The notes: generated by a model not told the origin, from the letters alone. Counted from the first letter of the stretch, positions 54,588 through 63,436 are shown. The stretch is DNA of 64,000 nucleotides from Antiquaquibacter oligotrophicus (GCF_020535405.1 NZ_CP085036.1:2831553-2895552); one strand, 5' to 3'. Translations and numbers: made by a program.

Positions 54588-55278
54588 GCCACCGCGCAAA
54601 AACGAAATCGTCGTCGTCGATCACGAGCTGTTCGAGGGACAAGGGATGCTCGCCAACGCCGGTGGCAGCAAAACCCGTGGGCGACGCATCCCGAAGTACC
54701 GGACTCGTGGTGATGCACAGCTCGTCGACGAGGCCCTCGTGCACGAGAAGAGAGGCGAGAGTCGGTCCGCCCTCGCAGACGATCGACCGGTAACCAGCCG
54801 ATCGCGCCGCCGACACGATGTCGACGCCACGGAGGGTGGTTTCCTCGGTCGGGACCGAGAGCACCTCGGCTCCGGGGAGAGAAGTTGCAACCCTGTCCGT
54901 CGCCGATTCTGGGCAGATCACGGTTACTGCCGATGGGTCAGAAAGTTGATGCCCGTCTAGGTTGCCGCTCGACGTGACGATCGCGAGGCGAGAGGAGCGC
55001 GGCAACTGGTAGCCCTCCGCTCGCACCGACTGCGCGCCCGCGAGAATCAGGTCGCCCAGCTGCCGTATCACGCCGAGTATGCGGCGGTCGGTGGGGCTGG
55101 ACAGCGACGTCGACGTGTGGTCGGAGCCCGTCGCGTTGCCGCTGATACCGAGGACGAGGTTGATCCTCAGCCAGTCGTGCGTCGGGGGCCGATACCACTC
55201 GAGTAGCCGATCGCGCGAGTCCGCGGCATCCGTATCGATTTGCTCGGTCGGAGCCGGATGCACGCGCGTGAGGATCAC
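54559..55278 (-). CDS. pyrimidine reductase family protein (RibD C-terminal domain-like)
   Basis: 239 residues with the RibD_C/DHFR-like fold: RINLVLGISGNATG, DRRILGVIRQLGDLILAGAQSV and the NADPH-binding IVCEGGPTLASLLVHEGLVDEL. These standalone proteins reduce pyrimidine-like substrates; no deaminase domain is attached. It overlaps sufE by four bases at its start and the hydrolase gene by 29 bases at its end. Role not assignable beyond family. Confidence 0.85.
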   Translation of the reverse strand: MILTRVHPAPTEQIDTDAADSRDRLLEWYRPPTHDWLRINLVLGISGNATGSDHTSTSLSSPTDRRILGVIRQLGDLILAGAQSVRAEGYQLPRSSRLAIVTSSGNLDGHQLSDPSAVTVICPESATDRVATSLPGAEVLSVPTEETTLRGVDIVSAARSAGYRSIVCEGGPTLASLLVHEGLVDELCITTSPVLRDASPTGFAATGVGEHPLSLEQLVIDDDDFVFARWLTRGRSTND

Positions 55279-55712
55279 GCGTCGATCTTCTCTCGCACCT
55301 GGCGTTTGGTTCGACCAAGAAGTGCTGTCATACCCCTGATCCGCAGAGGGCTCACGGCTTGAGTGAGACCGATGGTGTCCGGGTAGTCGTCGGGAACGGC
55401 GAGTACTTGTTCCGCGCTCAATCCCGCCAGCCCCTGCACCAGGATCGAGGCGAAGCCGCGAGTCGTCGGTGCTTCACGAGGCGCGGTGGCGAAGAGATGC
55501 ACGATCCGGTTGTCGTCGACCTCGACGAAAATGAACACGGGGGACTGGCACTCCTCAACACGTTCGAGGAGATCCGGATGCTCGGCATAGCGGCCGGGAA
55601 GCTCAGGAAGCTCGTTGGCGAATTCCAAGAGCAACTGCAGGCGGTCTCGAACCTCGAGCGACAGGAACTCCTCGCGGATTGCCGCCAGTTGCGCCGGTAA
55701 TGGGTCAGTCAC
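55275..55712 (-). CDS. sufE: SufE family cysteine desulfuration protein
   Basis: 145 residues. LQLLLEFANELPELP, VEECQSPVFIFVE (persulfide-accepting Cys) and GFASILVQGLAGLSAEQVLAVP are SufE landmarks. SufE takes persulfide sulfur from a desulfurase for Fe-S assembly. The neighbour is sseA, as in mycobacteria, suggesting sulfur transfer between them. Start ATG 55712; nine bases after the sseA stop. Confidence 0.93.
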   Translation of the reverse strand: MTDPLPAQLAAIREEFLSLEVRDRLQLLLEFANELPELPGRYAEHPDLLERVEECQSPVFIFVEVDDNRIVHLFATAPREAPTTRGFASILVQGLAGLSAEQVLAVPDDYPDTIGLTQAVSPLRIRGMTALLGRTKRQVREKIDA

Positions 55713-55721
55713 GGCTTCACC

Positions 55722-56624
55722 CTACTTCGAGGAGGGAACCTCACCCGGTTCTACGCCCTTAACGATGGGAACACGCACCGCCGATCCCCACTCTGTCCAT
55801 GAGCCGTCGTAGTTGCGTACCTTCTCGAAGCCGAGGAGGTGCTTCAACACAAACCACGTGTGACTCGACCGCTCACCGATGCGGCAGTAGGCGACGATGT
55901 CGTCGCCCTCGTTGAGGCCCGCACCCGTGCGGTAGATCTCGTCGAGTTCAGCGACGGCGCGGAACGTGCCATCGTCAGCAACGGCCTTGGCCCAGGGAAC
56001 GTTCTGCGCGCTGGGGATGTGTCCCGCGCGCAGGGCGCCTTCCTCCGGGTATGCGGGGGCCGTCGTGCGCTCACCGCTGTATTCCTCCGGCGATCGAACG
56101 TCGACGAGCGGGTTGCCGAGGTGGGCGAGAACGTCGTCTTTGTAGGCACGGATGCCCGAGTCGTCGCGCTCGACGACGGGATAGTCGACCGGTGCAGGAG
56201 TGGGTACCTCCGTCGTGTACGGGCGGCCCTCCGCCTCCCACTTCGCGCGGCCACCGTCGAGCAGTCGGACATCCTCGTGGCCGAAGAGGCTGAACACCCA
56301 GAGCGCGTACGCCGCCCACCAGTTGTTTTTGTCACCGTAAATGACGACGGTTGTGTCACGTGAGATGCCGCGAGATCCGAGGAGCTCCGAGAATCCCTGG
56401 CCGTCGATGTAGTCGCGCTGGACCGGGTCATTGAGGTCGGTGTGCCAGTCGATCTTCACTGCCCCCGGGATGTGGCCGGTCTCGTACAACAGCACATCCT
56501 CGTCTGACTCGACGACAACGAGCCCGGGTGTGCCCAGGTGCTCCTGCAGCCACTCCGTTGTGACGAGGCGTTCCGGGTGCGCGAACTGCGCGAGTTGCGG
56601 TGCGGGATCGAGTTCGACGGCCAT
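55722..56624 (-). CDS. sseA: thiosulfate/3-mercaptopyruvate sulfurtransferase (rhodanese)
   Basis: 300 residues, two rhodanese domains; the N-terminal one is inactive ([20 protein letters not shown]), the C-terminal one has the active loop [15 protein letters not shown] with the persulfide Cys. [13 protein letters not shown] closes the family signature. It moves sulfur from a donor to an acceptor, here probably via SufE. Divergent from zapE (160 bases). Confidence 0.92.
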   Translation of the reverse strand: MAVELDPAPQLAQFAHPERLVTTEWLQEHLGTPGLVVVESDEDVLLYETGHIPGAVKIDWHTDLNDPVQRDYIDGQGFSELLGSRGISRDTTVVIYGDKNNWWAAYALWVFSLFGHEDVRLLDGGRAKWEAEGRPYTTEVPTPAPVDYPVVERDDSGIRAYKDDVLAHLGNPLVDVRSPEEYSGERTTAPAYPEEGALRAGHIPSAQNVPWAKAVADDGTFRAVAELDEIYRTGAGLNEGDDIVAYCRIGERSSHTWFVLKHLLGFEKVRNYDGSWTEWGSAVRVPIVKGVEPGEVPSSK

Positions 56625-56784
56625 GGTGACTCCGGATCTGTCGTGGAAGAACGAGCGCTAGTCTTGGAGCGCCCGCTGTCGAATCTACGCGTCCCTGACC
56701 GAGCATTCAGCGGTGCCTGTAAGAGTTCGACACAATGACTTGCACCGGCTCGGCCACGCCGATCGGTGGGACCGGACCCAACCC

Positions 56785-57795
56785 ATGACTGTGCCGCATC
56801 AGACGGCTCCCACGCGTCTCGTCGACCGGCTACCCGAACTCTCGGGCGACCAGATGGTTGCCCAGCTTGTACCTCCGCCGCAGTTCGCCGGGGCGACTCT
56901 CGAGTCCTACCGACCGGATCGCGACTATCCCTCCCAGGGAGCCGCGGTCGCGGCCGTGCGTGCCTTCGCGACGGGCGGTGGCGCCGGCGGCGGGCTTTTC
57001 AGCAGGCGTAAGCCAGTGGCCAAGCCCGGAATCTACCTCGATGGCGGCTTCGGGGTCGGCAAGACCCATTTGCTCGCGGCCCTGTGGAGCATGGTGAAAG
57101 GGCGTAAGTACTTCGGGACGTTCATCGAGTACACCTCTCTCGTCGGAGCGCTGGGATACGCCCGAGCCGTCGAACTCTTTCGGGGTGCCTCCCTGTTGTG
57201 CATCGACGAGTTCGAGCTGGACGACCCGGGGGACACTCGCCTTATGGCGAGGCTGCTAGGGGAGCTCGTCGCATCCGGAACTCGCATCGCGGCGACGTCG
57301 AACACTCCGCCCAATGCACTCGGGGAGGGTCGATTCGCCGCGCAGGACTTCTTGAGGGAGATCGATTCCCTCGCGGCGAAGTTCGAGACGTTGCGTATCG
57401 ATGGACTGGACTACCGCCGCCGGTCGACGGATGCCCACGCCACAGTCTCGGCGGATGTCTCTGAAGATCTCGCCGCGGTGAGCGGCGCGACGACCCTCGA
57501 CGACTTCACGGAGTTGCTCGCCCACCTGGCGCGTGTGCACCCCTCACGTTATGTCGCGCTCGTTGACGGGCTCTCCGCGATCGGCCTGACGGGAGTGCAC
57601 GAACTGACAAGTCAGACGGATGCTTTGCGCTTCGTTGCCTTCGTCGACCGCCTCTACGACGCGCAGGTCCGTGTCATCGCGGACGGTGTTGCATTGGATG
57701 CGATCTTCCCCGAAGAAATGCTCTCCGGCGGATACCGCAAGAAGTATCTGCGGGCAACGTCCCGCTTAGTGGCGCTCACCAATATCGACGCTTAA
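56785..57795 (+). CDS. zapE: ZapE/AFG1-type cell-division ATPase
   Basis: 336 residues, AFG1-like AAA ATPase. Walker A GGFGVGKTHLLAALW, Walker B LLCIDEFELDDPGDT, sensor region ATSNTPPNALGEGRF, and the C-terminal EMLSGGYRKKYLRATSRL. In proteobacteria ZapE binds FtsZ; in actinobacteria the role is less studied. ATG 56785 starts the conserved TRLVDRLPELS region; the upstream open frame is not conserved. Confidence 0.9.
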   Translation: MTVPHQTAPTRLVDRLPELSGDQMVAQLVPPPQFAGATLESYRPDRDYPSQGAAVAAVRAFATGGGAGGGLFSRRKPVAKPGIYLDGGFGVGKTHLLAALWSMVKGRKYFGTFIEYTSLVGALGYARAVELFRGASLLCIDEFELDDPGDTRLMARLLGELVASGTRIAATSNTPPNALGEGRFAAQDFLREIDSLAAKFETLRIDGLDYRRRSTDAHATVSADVSEDLAAVSGATTLDDFTELLAHLARVHPSRYVALVDGLSAIGLTGVHELTSQTDALRFVAFVDRLYDAQVRVIADGVALDAIFPEEMLSGGYRKKYLRATSRLVALTNIDA

Positions 57796-57850
57796 CTCAC
57801 AGCACCTCGGCCGGTCCGCGAAACACAGTGTTTACATTTCGCCCTTTCGC

Positions 57851-57889
57851 GTAACAGAACCGAAACACCCGAGGCACATCGGGCGAAAC
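57851..57889 (+). promoter_or_regulatory. candidate GlnR site upstream of amtB
   Basis: GTAAC-n6-GAAAC (57851-57866) is a perfect GlnR half, followed by a poorer second half GGCAC-n7-GAAAC (to 57889). It lies 94-132 bases upstream of amtB, a frequent GlnR target. A short palindromic AAACAC/GTGTTT sits just upstream (57821-57833). Weaker than the glnA site because the second half is degenerate. Confidence 0.55.
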
Positions 57890-57982
57890 CTCTCGTGACC
57901 AAACTGGTCGGCGTACCCGAGGTGAGATCCCGCCTATGGACCCAACGGTGCATCCTTCGCAGCAACAAAGAGAGGTACACAC

Positions 57983-59248
57983 ATGGATCAGGGCAACACC
58001 GCCTTCATTCTCCTGGCAGCAGCACTCGTGCTGTTGATGACCCCAGGCCTGGCATTCTTCTACGGCGGCCTCGTCAAGGCGAAGAGCGTCATCAGCATGA
58101 TGATGATGAGCTTCGGTGCGATCGGCCTCATTGGAGTTCTTTGGGCGATCTACGGTTACGCGATCGCATTCCCGGGTGCTGAGGGGACACTCTTCCCCTG
58201 GGCGATCGACACCGGTGCGATCGGCCTTGCGAACGTGCTTGAGGCGCCCGAGGGGGCAGCATTCCCGCCGCTCGCCTTTGTCGCATTCCAGGCGACCTTC
58301 GCAATCATCACCGTCGCTCTCGTCTCCGGCGCCATCGCCGACCGCGCAAAGTTCGGCGCGTGGATGGTCTTCGCAGGCATCTGGGCGACGCTCGTGTACT
58401 TCCCGGTTGCGAGCTGGGTGTTCAACTTCGGCCTCGCTGAGGAGGGCGGATTCGCGTACGGCGGCTGGACCACGCATGGTCTGCAGGAGGTCTTCGGTCT
58501 CGGCGTCATCGACTTCGCCGGTGGTACCGCGGTGCACATCAACGCCGGTGCTGCGGCCCTGGCGCTCGCACTCGTCCTTGGCAAGCGTGTTGGTTTCGCC
58601 AAGGGTGCACACGTGCCGCACAACCCGCCGTTCGTTCTTCTCGGTGCTGGCCTCCTGTGGTTCGGATGGTTCGGTTTCAACGCCGGCTCCGAGCTTGCTG
58701 CCGACAACACTGCCGCGCTGGCATTCGTGAACACGATCGTCGCGCCCGCCGCTGCTCTGCTTGCCTGGCTCGTCGTGGAGAAGATCCGCGACGGCAAGCC
58801 GACGTCGATCGGCGCCGCTTCCGGTGCGGTTGCGGGTCTCGTCGCCATCACCCCCGCGTGTGGTTCGCTGACCCCGATGTGGGCGATCCTCCTTGGTGTC
58901 ATCGCCGGTGCCGTCTGTGCCCTGGCCATTGACCTCAAGTTCAAGCTCGGCTTCGACGACTCGCTCGACGTTGTGGGTATCCACCTCGTCGGTGGACTCA
59001 TCGGAACCCTGTACCTCGGCTTCTTCGCGACCGGCACCGGCATCTTCACCGGTGGAGACGGAACGCAGCTTCTGGTTCAGGCGATCGCGGCTCTCGCTGT
59101 GCTCGTGTACTCCTTCGTGCTCGCCTTCATCATCGGCTTCGTGATCGAGAAGACGATGGGCTTCCGCGTCAAGAACGAGGACGAGATCGCTGGCATCGAC
59201 ACCGTGGTTCACGGCGAAGAGGGCTACGTCCTCGCCGACACCAAGTAA
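57983..59248 (+). CDS. amtB: ammonium transporter (Amt/MEP/Rh)
   Basis: 421 residues, 11 transmembrane segments. Pore twin histidines His185 (GGTAVHINAGAA) and His334 (VVGIHLVGGLIG), FYGGLVKAKSVISMMMMS near helix 1-2, ADRAKFGAWMVFAG and GFNAGSELAADN are all conserved. Conducts ammonium in a trimer. AAAGAGAGG precedes ATG 57983. A GlnR-like site upstream and a strong terminator downstream make it a single-gene unit; no glnK follows, unusual for amtB. Confidence 0.96.
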   Translation: MDQGNTAFILLAAALVLLMTPGLAFFYGGLVKAKSVISMMMMSFGAIGLIGVLWAIYGYAIAFPGAEGTLFPWAIDTGAIGLANVLEAPEGAAFPPLAFVAFQATFAIITVALVSGAIADRAKFGAWMVFAGIWATLVYFPVASWVFNFGLAEEGGFAYGGWTTHGLQEVFGLGVIDFAGGTAVHINAGAAALALALVLGKRVGFAKGAHVPHNPPFVLLGAGLLWFGWFGFNAGSELAADNTAALAFVNTIVAPAAALLAWLVVEKIRDGKPTSIGAASGAVAGLVAITPACGSLTPMWAILLGVIAGAVCALAIDLKFKLGFDDSLDVVGIHLVGGLIGTLYLGFFATGTGIFTGGDGTQLLVQAIAALAVLVYSFVLAFIIGFVIEKTMGFRVKNEDEIAGIDTVVHGEEGYVLADTK

Positions 59249-59267
59249 CTCAGCACAGCGCTGACAC

Positions 59268-59301
59268 GAGAGGGTGTCGCTCCACGGAGCGGCACCCTCT
59301 C
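59268..59301 (+). terminator. terminator of amtB
   Basis: 16-bp stem (arms 59268-59283 and 59286-59301, one G-U wobble, tight loop), 20 bases after the amtB stop; GC-rich without a T-run, matching other stems in this window. It separates amtB from its degenerate paralogue. Confidence 0.65.
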
Positions 59302-59340
59302 TGCGTGTCCAGAGCCAATGACGGGTAGCGTGAGCACACG

Positions 59341-60396
59341 ATGAACAACGCGCAGTTGGTTCTCCCGGCATCCCTCGCTCTCATCGCCGTTCTCGCGAGT
59401 CTTGCCGTCGTGTACGCGCGCTTCGCTCCCGCCCGGTCGACAGGGTTCAGCATGACCGTATCGGCTCTCACAGCGGCGTTGGGGGCGGCAGCGTGGTTGT
59501 CCATCGCTCCGCTGGTTGCCCCCGGAGTTGTCTCGAGTCCGCTCTATGTGCCCATCGGACTTCTCGGCGCCATCGCCACCATGATCGCGTCGCTAGCTGT
59601 GCGATCGGGGAGTGGTTCTCTCATCACCACAAGCATCTTCGCCCTGTCGTGGGCGATCCTCGTGTCGGTTCCCGTCGAGATGGTCACCTTCTTCACGGGC
59701 CTCGGGGGTGTGGTGGCACTGGATTATGGTGGCTCGCTCATCATGAACGTCGCAGCTGGGGCTGCGGTCGCGGGTGTCCTCCTCATCGGGGTATCCCGGC
59801 CTCGGGGCCTCCGCGCGATCGTGCTCCCGCAAGCCTGGGTGGTCGTGGCCGTTGTCGTTCTCATGGTGGGGTGGATCGGCTGGCTCGTGGCGGGCGAACT
59901 CGCCATTGACGATCTGTCCACGGCCATATTGGTCAACGGTGCCCTGGGGGTGGCTGGTGGCGTGACGGGGTGGCTCGCCGTGCAGCGAATGAGTCATCAG
60001 AGCACAACCTGGGGAGGCTTGCTCGCGGGAGTGACAAGTGGACTCATTGCCGTGACGGCCGGGGCGCCCATCATTTCGCCGCTCGCCGCAGTCTCGTTCG
60101 GCATGCTCGCCGGGGGAGCAGCATGTATCGCGACTGTTCGCTGGATCAGCGTGACGCGTCAACCCCAGTGGTACTTGGTGGGTTCCCACCTGATCGCAGG
60201 CGCGGTTGGCGTTGTGCTCATCGGCATCCTCGCCAGTGGCACTGGCTTCGTTTTCACCGGCCAGATCCTGCCGGTTCAGAATCAGCTATTCGGAAGCATC
60301 GCCGTTGCCGCCTACTCCGGTGTCGTGGCCATGCTGCTGTGGTTGGGTCTCCGGACCGGCGAGAGGGCGATCATCCGCCGTCGCGAGGGCCACTGA
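59341..60396 (+). CDS. degenerate Amt-family membrane protein (ammonium transporter paralogue)
   Basis: 351 residues, about ten hydrophobic segments. It aligns with the adjacent AmtB: ALDYGGSLIMNVAAGAA matches VIDFAGGTAVHINAGAA, and YLVGSHLIAGAVG matches DVVGIHLVGGLIG. The first pore His is Asn (Asn136) while the second is kept (His283); the FYGG and ADRAKF regions are lost. So it is an Amt fold with half of the twin-His pair, unlikely to conduct ammonium normally. It may be a sensor or a decaying copy. Its 3' 111 bases overlap the convergent EI24 gene. Confidence 0.7.
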   Translation: MNNAQLVLPASLALIAVLASLAVVYARFAPARSTGFSMTVSALTAALGAAAWLSIAPLVAPGVVSSPLYVPIGLLGAIATMIASLAVRSGSGSLITTSIFALSWAILVSVPVEMVTFFTGLGGVVALDYGGSLIMNVAAGAAVAGVLLIGVSRPRGLRAIVLPQAWVVVAVVVLMVGWIGWLVAGELAIDDLSTAILVNGALGVAGGVTGWLAVQRMSHQSTTWGGLLAGVTSGLIAVTAGAPIISPLAAVSFGMLAGGAACIATVRWISVTRQPQWYLVGSHLIAGAVGVVLIGILASGTGFVFTGQILPVQNQLFGSIAVAAYSGVVAMLLWLGLRTGERAIIRRREGH

Positions 60397-61158
60397 CTCA
60401 CCGAGTGCCTCGCGTGCCAGGAGCGTGGCTCCTGCCACCGCGGCCGGCATCATGATGACCGCGCCGAACGGCACGAGGAAAGATATGTACGTCGCTGCGC
60501 CGAATCCGACCGTTCGCGCGCGGCGCTGCCTTAGTGCTGCGCGCCTGGCCCCGAACGTCATCCCGCGGCCGTCGAAGGCGAAACCCGTGAGTTCGAGCGC
60601 GAGAAACCAACCGCCAGCCAGGGCGCCCACAACGGGGGCGAGGATCGGCCCGACGAGCGGAATTGCTCCCACCACGAGCAGCAGGATGCCGAGCCCAACG
60701 GTCGGCACCGCCAGGCGGAGTCCGCCGAGAATCCCTCTCCACAGCCCCGTCCAAAAACCCACCGGGCTGCTCGGGACGGCACCGAATCGGCGTTCGACGT
60801 GAGTCCAGATCTTTTCGTAGAAGACGCTCCCGACCGCGAGCGTGAGTGTGGTGAACGCGTAGATGGCGATGAGGACGGCCGCCGCCAAAAGGGCCGCGCC
60901 TGCGAGCACACGAACACCGGTGAGAAAGGGCTCATCCCAGGTGTCTGCGAAGGGGGTGATGGCGGATGCCAATCCCTCGAGGTTCACTCCGAGCGCAATG
61001 ATTCCGATTCCGAGGGCTGCACCGACTATGAGGGCGGGGAGCATCCCCAGCACCATGAGCCTCGGCGCGGTCGCCCACACCCGCAGGCCGCGGAAGAGAA
61101 AACCGATCCCGGAGGCGAAGTCCCGGAGGACTCCTCGCCGTTGCTCGACCTTCGCCAC
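60286..61158 (-). CDS. EI24 domain-containing (CysZ-like) membrane protein
   Basis: 290 residues. EI24/CysZ-type: GFLFRGLRVWATAPRLMVLG, LGSVFYEKIWTHVE-like segment, PLVGPILAPVVGALAGGWFLA and LELTGFAFDGRGMTFGARRA are diagnostic; four to six hydrophobic segments. CysZ proteins take up sulfate in proteobacteria; in actinobacteria the role is not established. GTG 61158 precedes AKVEQRRG. The last 37 codons are a non-conserved hydrophilic tail that overlaps the Amt-like gene. Confidence 0.82.
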   Translation of the reverse strand: MAKVEQRRGVLRDFASGIGFLFRGLRVWATAPRLMVLGMLPALIVGAALGIGIIALGVNLEGLASAITPFADTWDEPFLTGVRVLAGAALLAAAVLIAIYAFTTLTLAVGSVFYEKIWTHVERRFGAVPSSPVGFWTGLWRGILGGLRLAVPTVGLGILLLVVGAIPLVGPILAPVVGALAGGWFLALELTGFAFDGRGMTFGARRAALRQRRARTVGFGAATYISFLVPFGAVIMMPAAVAGATLLAREALGESVALATADDRPLAGPETQPQQHGHDTGVGGNGDASE

Positions 61159-61201
61159 GGCACTCAGACTATGTGCTCTCGAAGCCGGAGGAGGGATGAT
61201 C

Positions 61202-61277
61202 TGGTGGGCGATACCGGACTCGAACCGATGACCTCTTCCGTGTGAAGGAAGCGCGCTACCAACTGCGCCAATCGCCC
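61202..61277 (-). tRNA. tRNA-Val(CAC)
   Basis: 76 nt including encoded CCA on the minus strand. Acceptor GGGCGAT pairs with ATCGCCC; anticodon loop TTCACAC gives CAC (codon GUG); TTCGAGT T-loop. All four arms fold without mismatches. Confidence 0.95.
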
Positions 61278-61323
61278 GCGGCCTCAATCTTGCCACAACT
61301 TCACGACCCGCCCGTCACACGAA

Positions 61324-61353
61324 TTGGCAGTGCCCGCCGTCATCGGCTACAGT
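61324..61353 (+). promoter_or_regulatory. promoter of the tRNA-Gly-Cys-Val cluster
   Basis: TTGGCA at 61324-61329 and TACAGT at 61348-61353, spaced by 18 bases, a good SigA-type promoter that would start transcription about 20 bases before tRNA-Gly. Confidence 0.65.
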
Positions 61354-61380
61354 CGTCTAGCACCCAGCAATGAGTGCAGT

Positions 61381-61452
61381 GCGGATGTGGCGCAGTGGTA
61401 GCGCATCACCTTGCCAAGGTGAGGGTCGCGAGTTCGAATCTCGTCATCCGCT
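61381..61452 (+). tRNA. tRNA-Gly(GCC)
   Basis: 72 nt, no encoded CCA. Acceptor GCGGATG/CATCCGC, anticodon loop TTGCCAA (GCC), T-loop TTCGAAT. First gene of the plus-strand tRNA cluster. Confidence 0.95.
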
Positions 61453-61501
61453 CGGAGTGAATCAGGTAACGACCCTCGGGTACCGGGCCTGAAACACACA
61501 C

Positions 61502-61572
61502 GGTGGCGTGGCCGAGAGGCGAGGCAACGGCCTGCAAAGCCGTGTACACGGGTTCGAATCCCGTCGCCACCT
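61502..61572 (+). tRNA. tRNA-Cys(GCA)
   Basis: 71 nt, no encoded CCA. Acceptor GGTGGCG/CGCCACC, anticodon loop CTGCAAA (GCA), T-loop TTCGAAT. 49 bases after tRNA-Gly. Confidence 0.95.
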
Positions 61573-61621
61573 CGGAGATGCTCCTGCATCTTCCACCTCG
61601 GAACCAGATCCGAAAAACTCT

Positions 61622-61696
61622 GGGCGATTGGCGCAGCGGTAGCGCGCTTCCCTGACACGGAAGAGGTCACTGGTTCGATCCCAGTATCGCCCACCA
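61622..61696 (+). tRNA. tRNA-Val(GAC)
   Basis: 75 nt including encoded CCA. Acceptor GGGCGAT/ATCGCCC, anticodon loop CTGACAC (GAC). Together with the minus-strand tRNA-Val(CAC) the locus supplies two valine isoacceptors. Confidence 0.95.
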
Positions 61697-61804
61697 CAAC
61701 ATGACTCCCGCAGTACGCCTCGTGAGTGCTCGCACGGTGGATAGCTCTGCTAGCGTCAACGTCAGGGGACTTCGGGGGCACTTCACCGTCGTGAGTGGAG
61801 TGAA

Positions 61805-63088
61805 ATGCCCCGTCGTACCCGTAGACGTCGCCTTGCAGTCAAAATCGCGCTAGGTGCCGTCGGCACGCTGGCTGTCGCTGGTCTCGTAGGTGTTGCCGTT
61901 TTCGGCTCTGCGCATCGCGTCCCTGCGCCCGAGCCGTCCCCCACGGACGCACAGACGACGCGCACCGGGTACACGTTCGGCGGTGCGACCTCGACGCACG
62001 TTTTCACCGAAGAGGAGGGCATCCTTCCTTTCATCCAGCGCATGCCCCTGCAGATCACCCAGGACGCCACACGTTTTCGTGTTCATGTCGCCAATCAGAA
62101 CCTCCGGCTCGACGAGGCCATCCCGGGGGAGGTCAGACTCGGCGGCATCTGGATCGCACCTGACGAGGTTGACCCACGGGCGACGGACAATGAGCCGAGC
62201 GGAGTGCTCAGTGAGCTTCCGGTCCGCATCATGTCTCCGATGCTCCTTGTCGACGGCGAGGAGTACGTGGGACCGTGGATCGACTCAAACCGCTACGAGC
62301 TGGATGCCGAGAGGTTTCACCTGCTGTCGATGGCGGCCGCCTTCGACGGTACGCAGCCGGTCGTCACCACGTTCTCAGGCTCCTGGATCTCTGGCGGTGC
62401 CGATTCGGTTGCCGAGGCTACGAGGCCCGGTGAATGGGGCAATGGGATCAGTCTTCTCGACATCTGGATCGAGTTCGACTACGAAGGGCGCGCTCCGACC
62501 TTGCTCGTCTACGGCAGTTCCCTCTCAACACCCGGCAATGGGGGAGAGGCTCCCACCTACGGAGAACCCGACGCGTGGCCGGGACGGTGGGCTCGGCTTG
62601 CCGACGGGGTGGCGCTGAACAGCGCAGTCTCGATGGGCACGATCGATCACTACGTCGACGACAACCGTCTCACCCGTCGTTTCGCCGAGTTCGCTACCGA
62701 CGCTGTTGTGCTCTGGACGGCTTCGAACAGCCTCGGCAGAGGGGACCCGTTCGACCAGGTCCGGGATGACACCCAAGCAACGGTCGATCGGCTGCGTGTT
62801 GCCCATCCCGAGGCGAAGATCGTCATCGCGACGGAGCCTGGCCGCAACGACTTCGTCATCCCCGATGAGTACTACCAGGATCGCCTGCGCTACAACGAGT
62901 GGGTGCGCTCTCTTCCGGACGGCGTTGACGGCTTCGTCGACCTCGATGTGCTTCTGAGTGACCCCGCCGACAACCATCTGTTGTCACAGGAGTACGATTC
63001 CGGAGATCTCGTGCATCTCAACGAGTCGGGGCACATCGCTGTTGCGGAGGCAGTTGACGAGGTCTTGCTCGAACTAGGAGTGTACTGA
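61805..63088 (+). CDS. secreted/membrane-anchored SGNH-hydrolase-like protein
   Basis: 427 residues. An Arg-rich start (RRTRRRRLAVKIALG) and a hydrophobic helix (VGTLAVAGLVGVAVFG) form a signal anchor; the rest is extracytoplasmic. SGNH traces: LLVYGSSLSTPG (nucleophile block), VLWTASNSLGRGDP (Asn block) and DLVHLNESGHIAVAEAV (Asp/His block), with a jelly-roll-like front half (IQRMPLQITQDATRFRVHVAN). Probably an esterase or deacetylase acting on envelope glycans or esters; substrate unknown. The 3' 224 bases are duplicated at 63433-63656. Confidence 0.7.
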   Translation: MPRRTRRRRLAVKIALGAVGTLAVAGLVGVAVFGSAHRVPAPEPSPTDAQTTRTGYTFGGATSTHVFTEEEGILPFIQRMPLQITQDATRFRVHVANQNLRLDEAIPGEVRLGGIWIAPDEVDPRATDNEPSGVLSELPVRIMSPMLLVDGEEYVGPWIDSNRYELDAERFHLLSMAAAFDGTQPVVTTFSGSWISGGADSVAEATRPGEWGNGISLLDIWIEFDYEGRAPTLLVYGSSLSTPGNGGEAPTYGEPDAWPGRWARLADGVALNSAVSMGTIDHYVDDNRLTRRFAEFATDAVVLWTASNSLGRGDPFDQVRDDTQATVDRLRVAHPEAKIVIATEPGRNDFVIPDEYYQDRLRYNEWVRSLPDGVDGFVDLDVLLSDPADNHLLSQEYDSGDLVHLNESGHIAVAEAVDEVLLELGVY

Positions 63089-63105
63089 TCGGGGAGGCGG
63101 ATGCC

Positions 63106-63363
63106 GTGTTGATTTCCGTCCACGTGCATCCCGGGTCACGCCGGCCCGGCGTCGGAGGCGAGCACGCTGGAGCGCTTGTGGTTCGCGTCGCCGAACGAGC
63201 GGTCGACGGACGGGCAACTCGCGCGGTCGAGGCGGCGCTGGCGAGCGCTTTCGGGGTCAGGCTCTCCGACGTTCACCTCGCTCACGGCGCACGAAGTCGT
63301 GAGAAGCGCTTCGAGGTGATCGGCGCAAGTGAAGCGCGTCTCACCGAGCTCTTGACCGCGTGA
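63106..63363 (+). CDS. DUF167 (YggU) family protein
   Basis: 85 residues. ISVHVHPGSRRPGVGGEHAG, VRVAERAVDGRATRAVEAAL and SREKRFEVIGASEARLTELL fit DUF167/YggU, a small alpha/beta protein of unknown function. GTG 63106 (or TTG 63109) start; 17 bases after the SGNH gene stop. First of two identical copies. Confidence 0.88.
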   Translation: MLISVHVHPGSRRPGVGGEHAGALVVRVAERAVDGRATRAVEAALASAFGVRLSDVHLAHGARSREKRFEVIGASEARLTELLTA

Positions 63364-63397
63364 CGAAGGGTGTGCCGCGCGCTACTAAAGTTGTTGC

Positions 63398-63436
63398 GTG
63401 AGTAAGACCGGATTCGACCTCTTCACCGACCGATGA
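63398..63436 (+). pseudogene. next gene, cut off after 12 codons by the repeat junction
   Basis: GTG 63398 opens a frame (VSKTGFDLFTDR) that runs directly into a TGA created at the duplication junction (63434-63436). The same start recurs at 63966 in the second copy, where the frame is still open at the window end. The gene product is not recognised from 11 residues. Confidence 0.55.

Noticed and set aside
57797..59371. 524-codon open frame antisense to amtB
   Set aside because: Composition (E/D/R-rich, no motif) is the complement of membrane-protein codons; AmtB on the plus strand is certain.
61347..61781. Open frame on the minus strand across three tRNA genes
   Set aside because: The tRNA structures explain the sequence; the frame is an artefact often mis-annotated next to tRNAs.
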